Assembly: GCF_050948215.1 (NCBI RefSeq)
Contig: NW_027488714.1
Span: forward strand, 186,001-250,000
Direction: 5' to 3'
Source of the DNA: Halictus rubicundus
Taxonomy: Eukaryota > Arthropoda > Insecta > Hymenoptera > Halictidae
DNA length: 64,000 nucleotides
Shown here: positions 55,601 to 64,000 of the stretch, in pieces
Numbering within the stretch: the stretch's first letter is position 1
Layout of the letters: each line of letters starts with the position of its first letter
Notes under the pieces: generated by a model
The model's database searches: none
What the model saw: the letters and a program-made list of their open reading frames with translations, nothing else
Told to the model about the DNA's origin: nothing
Translations under genes and position numbers: made by a program

Positions 55601-57540
55601 CGCTATCCTATCATATCCTCTATCCTACCCAATCCTCTATCCTATCCTGTCCTCTATCCTATCCTATCCTCTATCCTATCCTATCCTCTATCCTATCCTA
55701 TCCTCTATCCTATCCTATCCTCTATCCTGTCCTATCCTATCCTCTATCCTCTATCCTATCCTATCCTCTATCCTATCCTATCCTCTATCCTATCCTATCC
55801 TCTATCCTATCCTATCCTCTATCCTATCCTATCCTCTATCCTATCCTATCCTCTATCCTATCCTATCCTCTATCCTATCCTATCCTCTATCGTATCCTAT
55901 CCTCTATCCTATCCTATCCTATCCTCTATTCTATCCTATCCTCTATCCTATCCTCTATCCTATCCTATCCTCTATCCTATCCTATCCTCTATCCTATCCT
56001 ATCCTATCCTCAATCCTATCCTATCCTCTATCCTGTCCTATCCTCTATAATATCGTATCCTCTATCATATCCTATCCTCTTTCCTATTATATCACCTATC
56101 CTATCCAATCTCTATCGTCTCCTTTCCTCCATCCTATCCAATCCCCTATCTTATCTTCTATCGTCTCCTGTCCTCTATCCTATACAATCCGCTATCCTAT
56201 CCTCTATCCTATCCTATCCTCTATCCTATCCTACCCTCAATCCTATCCTATCCTATGCTCTATCCTATTCTATACTCTATCCTATCCCATCCTCTATCCT
56301 ATCCTATCCTCTATCCTATCCTATCCTCTATCCTATCCTATCCTCTATCCTAACCTATCCTCTATCCTATCCTATCCTCTATCCTATCCTATCCTGTATC
56401 CTATCCTATCCTCTATCCTATCCTATCCTCTATCCTGTCCTATCCTCTATAATTTCGTATTCTCTATCATATCCTATCCTCTTTCCTATAATATCATCTA
56501 TCCTATCCAATCTCTATCGTCTCCTTTCCTCTATCCTATCCAATCCCCTATCCTATCTTCTATCGTCTCCTGTCATCTATCCTATCCAATCCCCTATCCT
56601 ATCCTCTATCCTATCCTATCCTCTATCCTACCCTCAATCCTATCCTAACCTATGCTCTATCCTATCCTATCCTCTATCCTATCCTATCCTCTATCCTACC
56701 CTCAATCCTATCCTAACCTATGCTCTATCCTATCCTATCCTCTATCCTATCCTATCCTCTATCCTATCCTATCCTCAATCCTATCCTATCCTCTATCCTC
56801 TCCTATCCTTTATACTAACCAATCCTCTATCCTATCCTCTATCCTATCCTATCCTCTATCCTATCCTATCCTCTATCCTATCCTATCCTCTATCCTATCC
56901 TATCCTCTATCCTATCCTATCCTCTATCCTATCCTATCCTCTACCCTGTCCTATCCTCTATCCTATCCTATCCTATCCTCTATCCTATCCTATCCTCTAT
57001 CCTATCCTATCCTCTATCATATCCTATCCTCTATCCTATCCTATCCTCTATCCTATCCTATCCTCTATCCTGTCCTATCCTATCCTCTATCCTCTATCCT
57101 ATCCTATCCTCTATCCTATCCTATCCTCTATCCTATCCTATCCTCTATCCTATCCTATCCTCTATCCTATCCTATCCTCTATCCTATCCTATCCTCTATC
57201 CTATCCTATCCTCTATCGTATCCTATCCTCTATCCTATCCTATCCTATCCTCTATTCTATCCTATCCTCTATCCTATCCTCTATCCTATCCTATCCTCTA
57301 TCCTATCCTATCCTCTATCCTATCCTATCCTATCCTCAATCCTATCCTATCCTCTATCCTGTCCTATCCTCTATAATATCGTATCCTCTATCATATCCTA
57401 TCCTCTTTCCTATTATATCACCTATCCTATCCAATCTCTATCGTCTCCTTTCCTCCATCCTATCCAATCCCCTATCTTATCTTCTATCGTCTCCTGTCCT
57501 CTATCCTATACAATCCGCTATCCTATCCTCTATCCTATCC
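52681..57540. repeat. Homogenised 12-mer core, (CTATCCTATCCT)n
   Basis: Long runs of nearly perfect 12-mer occur here, for example around 52800-52920, 54640-54720, 54780-54940, 55650-55900 and 56860-57230. Elsewhere in the window variants interrupt every few units. A block of about 480 bases (about 55727-56213) is repeated at about 57070-57540 (shift about 1.33-1.34 kb). It carries a subfamily with CAATCTCTATCGTCTCC, of which a third, diverged copy is near 56432-56600. The block ends abruptly at about 57540, where the duplicated segment begins. Confidence 0.85.
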
Positions 57541-60500
57541 TATTCTCTATCCTATCCTCTATCCTATCCTATCCTCTATCCTATCCAATCCCCTATCCTA
57601 TCCTCTATCCTATCCTATCCTCTATTCTATCCAATCCCCTATCCCATCATCTATCCGAGCCTATCCTCTATCCTATCCTATCCTCTATCCTATAATATCA
57701 TCTATCCTATCCTATCCACTATCCTATCCGATCCTCAATCCTATCCTATCATGAATCCTCTCCTATCCTCTATCCTATCCTATCCTGTATCCTATCCTAT
57801 CCTCTATCCTATCCTATCCTCTATCCTATCCTATCCTCTATCCTATCCTATCCTCTATCCTATCCAATCCCCTATCATGTCCTCTATCCGATCCTATCCT
57901 CTATCCTATTCTATTCTCTATCCTATCCTCTACCCTATCCTATCCTCTATCCAATCCTCTTCTGTATAATATACTCTACCCTATCCTATCCTCTATCCGA
58001 TCCTATCCTATTCTCTATCCTATCCTCTATCCTATCCTATCCTCTATCCTATCCAATCCCCTATCCTAACCTCTATCCTATCCTTTCCTGTATCCTATCC
58101 TATCCTCTATCCTATAATATCCTCTATCCTATCCTATCCTCTATCCTATCCTATTCTGTATCCTATACTCTACCCTATCCTATCCTCTATCCTATCCTAT
58201 CCTCTATCGTATCCTATCCTCTATCCTATCCTATCCTCTATCCTATCCAATCCCCTATCCTATCCTCTATCCTGTCCTATCCTCTATCCTATACTATTCT
58301 ATATCCTATCCTCTACCCTATCCTATCCTCTATCCTATCCTCTCCTCTATACTACCCAATCCCCTATCCTATCCTCTATCCGATCCTATCCTCTATCCTA
58401 TCCTATCCTCTATCCTATAATATCATCTATCCTATACTATTCTCTATCCTATCCTATCCTCTATCCTATACTATCCTCTATCGTATCCTATCCTCTATCC
58501 TATCCTATCCTCTATTCTATCCAATCCCCTATCCTATCATCTATCCGAGCCTATCCTTTATCCTATCCTATCCTCTATCCTATAATATCATCTATTCTAT
58601 CCTATCCACTATCCTATCCGATCCTCAATCCTATCCTATCATGAATCCTCTCCTATCCTCTATCCTATCCCATCCTGTATCCTATCCTATCCTCTATCCT
58701 ATAATATCCTCTATCCTATCCTATCCTCTATCCTATACTATCCTCTATCGTATCCTATCCTCTACCCTATCCTCTCCTCTATACTACCCAATCCCCTATC
58801 CTATCCTCTATCCGATCCTATCCTCTATCCTATCCTATCCTCTATCCTATAATATCCTCTATCCTATAATATCATCTATCCTATACTATTCTCTATCCTA
58901 TCCTATCGTCTATCCTATACTATCCTCTATCGTATCCTATCCTCTATCCTATCCTACCCTCTATTCTATCCAATCCCCTATCCTATCATCTATCCGAACC
59001 TATCCTCTATCCTATCCTATCCTCTATCCTATAATATCAGCTATCCTATACTATCCTCTATCCTATCCTATCCTCTATCCTATACTATCCTCTACCCTAT
59101 CCTATCCTCTATCATATCCTATCCTCTATCCTATCCAATCCCCTATCCTAACCTCTATCCTGTCCTATCCTCTATCGTATACTATTCTATATCCTATCCT
59201 CTACTATATCCTATCCTCTATCCTATCCTCTCCTCTATACTACCCAATCCCCTATCCTATCCTCTATACGATCCTATCCTCTATCCTATAATATCATTTA
59301 CCCTATACTATTCTCTATCCTATCCTATCCTCTATCCTATACTATCCTCTATCGTATCCTATCCTCTATCCGATCCTATCCTCTATCCTATCCTATCCTC
59401 TATCCTATCCTATTCTGTATCCTATACTCTACCCTATCCTATCCTCTATCCTATCCTATCCTCTATGCTATCCTATTCTCTATCCTATCCTATCCTCTAT
59501 CCTATCCTATCCTCTATCCTATCCAATCCCCTATCCTATCCTCTATCCTGTCCTATCCTCTATCCTATACTATTCTCTATCCTATCCTCTATCCTATCCT
59601 CTCCTCTATACTACCCAATCCCCTATCCTATCCTCTATCCGATCCTATCCTCTATCCTATCCTATCCTCTATCCTATACTATCCTCTATCGTATCCTATC
59701 CTCTATCCTATCCTACCCTCTATTCTATCCAATTCCCTATCCTATCATCTATCCGAACCTATCTTCTATCCTATCCTATCCTCTATCCTATAATATCAGC
59801 TATCCTATACTATTCTCTATCCTATCCTATCCTCTATCCTATACTATCCTCTATCGTATCCTATCCTCTATCCGATCCTATCCTCTACCCTATCCTATCC
59901 TCTATCCTATAATATCCTCTATCCTATAATATCATCTATCCTATACTATTCTCTATCCTATCCTATCGTCTATCCTATACTATCCTCTATCGTATCCTAT
60001 CCTCTATCCTATCCTACCCTCTATTCTATCCAATCCCCTATCCTATCATCTATCCGAACCTATCCTCTATCCTATCCTATCCTCTATCCTATAATATCAG
60101 CTATCCTATACTATTCTCTATCCTATCCTATCCTCTATCCTATACTATCCTCTATCGTATCCTATCCTCTATCCGATCCTATCCTCTATCCTATCCTATC
60201 CTCCATCCTATCCTATTCTCTATCCTATCCTCTACCCTATCCTATCCTCTATCCTATCCTATTCTCCATCCTATCCTCTACCCTATCCTATCCTGTATCC
60301 TATAATATCAGCTATCCTATACTATTCTCTATCCTATCCTATCCTCTATCCTATACTATCCTCTATCGTATCCTATCCTCTATCCGATCCTATCCTCTAT
60401 CCTATCCTATCCTCCATCCTATCCTATCCTCTACCCTATCCTATCCTCTAACCGATCCTATCCTCTATCCTATCCTATTCTCTATCCTATCCTCTACCCT

Positions 60501-63500
60501 ATCCTATCCTCTATCCTATACTATCCTCTATCGTATCCTATCCTCTATCCGATCCTATCCTCTATCCTATCCTCTACCCTATCCTATCCTCTATCCTATA
60601 ATATCATTTATCCTATACTATCCTCTATCCTATCCTATCCTCTATCCTATACTATCCTCTATCGTATCCTATCCTCTATCCGATCCTATCCTCTATCCTA
60701 TCCTCTACCCTATCCTATCCTCTATCCTATAATATCATTTATCCTATACTATCCTCTATCCTATCCTATCCTCTATCCTATACTATCCTCTATCGTATCC
60801 TATCCTCTATCCGATCCTATCCTCTATCCTATCCTATCCTCTATCCTATCCTATTCTGTATCCTATACTCTACCCTATCCTATCCTCTATCCGATCCTAT
60901 CCTCTATCCTATCCTATCCTCCATCCTATCCTATTCTCCATCCTATCCTCTACCGTATCCTATCCTGTATCCTATAATATCATTTATCCTATACTATTCT
61001 CTATCCTATCCTATCCTCTACCCTATCCTATCCTCTAACCGATCCTATCCTCTATCCTATCCTATTCTCTATCCTATCCTCTACCCTATCCTATCCTCTA
61101 TCCTATAATATCATCTATCCTATACTATTCTCTATCCTATCCTATCCTCTATCCTATACTATCCTGTATCGTATCCTGTCCTCTATCCGATCCTATCCTC
61201 TATCCTATCCTATCCTCTATCCTATCCTATCCTCAATCCTATCCTATTATGTATCCTATACTCTACCATATCCTATCCTCTATTCTATCCTATCCTCTAT
61301 CCGAACCTATCCTCTATCCTATCCTATCCTCTATCCTATCCTATTATGTATCCTACACTCTACCCTATCCTATCCTCTATCGTATCCTATCCTCTATCCG
61401 AACCTATCCTCTATCCGAACCTATCCTCTATCCTATCCTATTCTCTATCCTATCCGCTACCCTATCCTATCCTCTATCCTATCCTATCCTCTATCCTATC
61501 CAATCCTCTATCCTATCCTCTATCGTATCCTATCCTCTATCCGATCCTATCCTCTATACTATCCTATCCTCTATCCTATCCTATCCTCTATCCTATCCTA
61601 TCCTCTATCCTATCCAATCCCCTAACCTATCCTCTATCCGATCCTATCCTCTACCCTATCCTGTCCTCTATCCTATCCGATCCTCTATCCTATCCAATCC
61701 TCTACCCTATCCTATCCTCTATCCTATCCTATCCTCTATCCTATCCTATGCTCTATTCTATCCAATCCCCTATCCTATTATCTATCCGAGCCTATCCTCT
61801 ATCCTATCCTATCCTCTATCCTATAATATCATCTATCCTATCCTATCCACTATCCTATCCGATCATCAATCCTATCCTATCATGAATCTTCTCCTATCCT
61901 CTATCCTATCCTATCCTGTATCCTATCCTATCCTCTATCCTATAATATCCTCTATCCTATCCTATCCTCTATCCTATCCTATTCTGTATCCTATACTCTA
62001 CCCTATCCTATCCTCTATCCTATCCTATCCTTTATCCTATCCTATCCTCTATCCTATCCTATCCTCTATCCTATCCAATCCCCTATCCTATCCTCTATCC
62101 TGTCCTATCCTCTATCCTATACTATTCTCTATCCTATCCTCTACCCTATCCTATCCTCTATCCTATCCTCTCCTCTATACTACCCAATCCCCTATCCTAT
62201 CCTCTATCCGATCCTATCCTCTATCCTATCCTATCCTCTATCCTATAATATCATCTATCCTATACTATTCTCTATCCTATCCTATCCTCTATACTATCCT
62301 ATCCTCTACCCTATCCTATCCTCTATCCTATCCTATTCTGTATCCTATACTCTACCCTATCCTATCCTCTATCGTATCCTATCCTCTATCCTATCCAATC
62401 CTCGATCCTATCCTCTATCCTATCCTCTATCGTATCCTATCCTCTAAACGATCCTATCCTCTATACTATCCTATCCTCTATGCTATCTTATCCTCTATCC
62501 GATCCTATCCTCTATCCTATCCTATCCTCTATCCTATCCTATTCTGTATCCTATACTCTACCCTATCCTATCCTCTATCCGATCCTATCCTCTATCCTAT
62601 CCTATCCTATTCTCTATCCTATCCTCTATCCTATCCTATCCTCTATCCTATCCAATCCCCTATCCTATCCTCTATCCTGTCCTATCATGAATCCTCTCCT
62701 ATCCTCTATCCGAACCTATCCTCTATCCTATCCTATCCTCTATCCGAACCTATCCTCTATCCTATCCTATCCTCTATCCGAACCTATCCTCTATCCTATC
62801 CTATCCTCTATCCTATCCTATTATGTATCCTACACTCTACCCTATCCTATCCTCTATCGTATCCTATCCTCTATCCGAACCTATCCTCTATCCTATCCTA
62901 TCCTCTATCCTATCCTATTCTCTATCCTATCCTATCCTCTATCCTATCCAATCCCCTATCCTATCCTCTATCCGATCCTATCCTCTATCCTATCCTATCC
63001 TCTATCCTATCCTATTCTCTATCCTATCCTCTACCCTATCGTATCCTCCATCCTATACTATCATCTATCCTATCCAATTCTCTATCCTCTCCTCTATCGT
63101 CTGCTCTATCCTATCCTATCCACTATCCTATCTTATCCTCAATAATATCCTATCCTATATCCTACCCCAACCACCTATCCTATCCTCCATCCTATCCTAT
63201 CCTCTATCCTATCCTGTCCTCTATCCGATCCTATCCTCCATCCTATCCTCTCCTCAATCCTATCCTATTATGTATCCTATACTCTACCCTATCCTATCCT
63301 CTATCCTATCCTATCCTCTATCCTATCCAATCCTCTATCCTATCCTCTATCCTATCCTATCCTCTATCCTATCCTATTATGTATCCTACACTCTACCCTA
63401 TCCTATCCTCTATCGTATCCTATCCTCTATCCGAACCTATCCTCTATCCTATCCTATCCTCTATCCTATCCTATTATGTATCCTACACTCTACCCTATCC

Positions 63501-64000
63501 TATCCTCTATCCTACAATATCCTCTATCCTATACTATTCTCTATCCTATCCTCTACCCTATCCTATCCTCTATCCTATCCTCTCCTCTATACTAACCAAT
63601 CCCCTATCCTATCGTCTATCCGATCCTATCCTCTATCCTATCCTATCCTCTATCCTATAATATCATCTATCCTATAATATTCTCTATCCTATCCTATCCT
63701 CTATACTATCCTATCCTCTACCCTATCCTATCCTCTATCCTATCCTATTCTGTATCCTATACTCTACCCTATCCTATCCTCTATCGTATCCTATCCTCTA
63801 TCCTATCCAATCCTCGATCCTATCCTCTATCCTATCCTCTATCGTATCCTATCCTCTAAACGATCCTATCCTCTATACTATCCTATCCTCTATGCTATCT
63901 TATCCTCAATCCGATCCTATCCTCTATCGTATACTATTCTCTATCCTATCCTCTACTATATCCTATCCTCTATCCTATCCTCTCCTCTATACTACCCAAT
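57541..64000. repeat. Segmental duplication, copy 2 (partner 39299-45070), running off the window
   Basis: This stretch is collinear with 39299-45070 at shifts of 18242, 17739 and then 18930 bp. An extra stretch of about 1.19 kb lies within about 60.2-61.8 kb. Part of that extra piece (61346-61885) matches 31424-31960 at a shift of about 29.9 kb, so this copy is itself a mosaic. The duplication is still in register at base 64000 and so extends past the window. No genes; the 803-codon frame at 61249-63660 is repeat translation. Confidence 0.85.

Noticed and set aside
61249..63660. 803-codon reading frame rich in S, Y, P, L and I, and dozens of similar frames across the satellite
   Set aside because: They are translations of the stop-free 12-mer. 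The same frame shifts recur with each word indel, composition is only repeat-derived, and several frames overlap one another on the same strand.
1..64000. CRISPR-like array
   Set aside because: The repeats are contiguous short words without unique spacers, and the window contains a eukaryotic retrotransposon.
1..64000. Canonical telomere tract (TTAGG/CCTAA)
   Set aside because: The pentamer is CCTAT rather than CCTAA. No CCTAA run was seen, and the sequence variation is too high for direct telomerase synthesis.

Overview
This window is almost entirely one tandem satellite, about 58 of 64 kb, interrupted once by a full-length, apparently intact non-LTR (LINE) retrotransposon on the minus strand at about 3904-9974. 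The retrotransposon has the two-ORF layout of the arthropod R1 clade: a gag-like ORF1 with three C-terminal zinc knuckles, then an ORF2 with an AP-type endonuclease, a reverse transcriptase and a C-terminal zinc-finger-like motif. The clade, together with a satellite whose core pentamer CCTAT/ATAGG is one base from the insect telomere pentamer CCTAA/TTAGG, points to an arthropod, most likely an insect. The order cannot be set from the sequence. No host protein gene, tRNA, rRNA or CRISPR array was seen.

Layout. 1-3903: diverged satellite, ending in a block duplicated 635 bp upstream. 3904-4060: element 3' UTR. 4061-7333 (-): ORF2. 7317-8921 (-): ORF1. 8922-9974: element 5' UTR, about 1.05 kb. 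9975-64000: satellite again, with kilobase-scale higher-order repeats: a 1573-bp tandem pair (17058-20190), units of about 2.6-2.8 kb (20.7-28.8 kb), a second pair with a shift of about 1.58 kb (28.8-31.8 kb), three units of about 2.2 kb (45.1-51.4 kb), a short-period variant block (51.4-52.7 kb), a nearly pure 12-mer core (52.7-57.5 kb), and a duplication of more than 6 kb linking 39.3-45.1 kb to 57.5-64.0 kb.

The satellite is written in two words, CTATC (5 bp) and CTATCCT (7 bp). The favoured period is their 12-bp sum, CTATCCTATCCT. The + strand of the unit contains no G and is 10/12 pyrimidine. All three + frames of the perfect 12-mer are stop-free, giving repeating LSYP, YPIL or ILSS peptides. 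The many long apparent reading frames in the satellite are therefore composition artefacts and are not annotated as genes.

How the parts fit: in R1-clade elements ORF1 protein packages the RNA, and ORF2 protein nicks the target and reverse transcribes from the nick. Several relatives insert only into one repeated sequence (28S rDNA, telomeric repeats, microsatellites). The main lead here is that this element may use this satellite as its home. Its ORF2 also has two odd features: no AUG near its start, in a +1 overlap with ORF1, and a His where the C-terminal finger usually has a second Cys. All repeat alignments were made by eye and end points are approximate to tens of bases unless stated.
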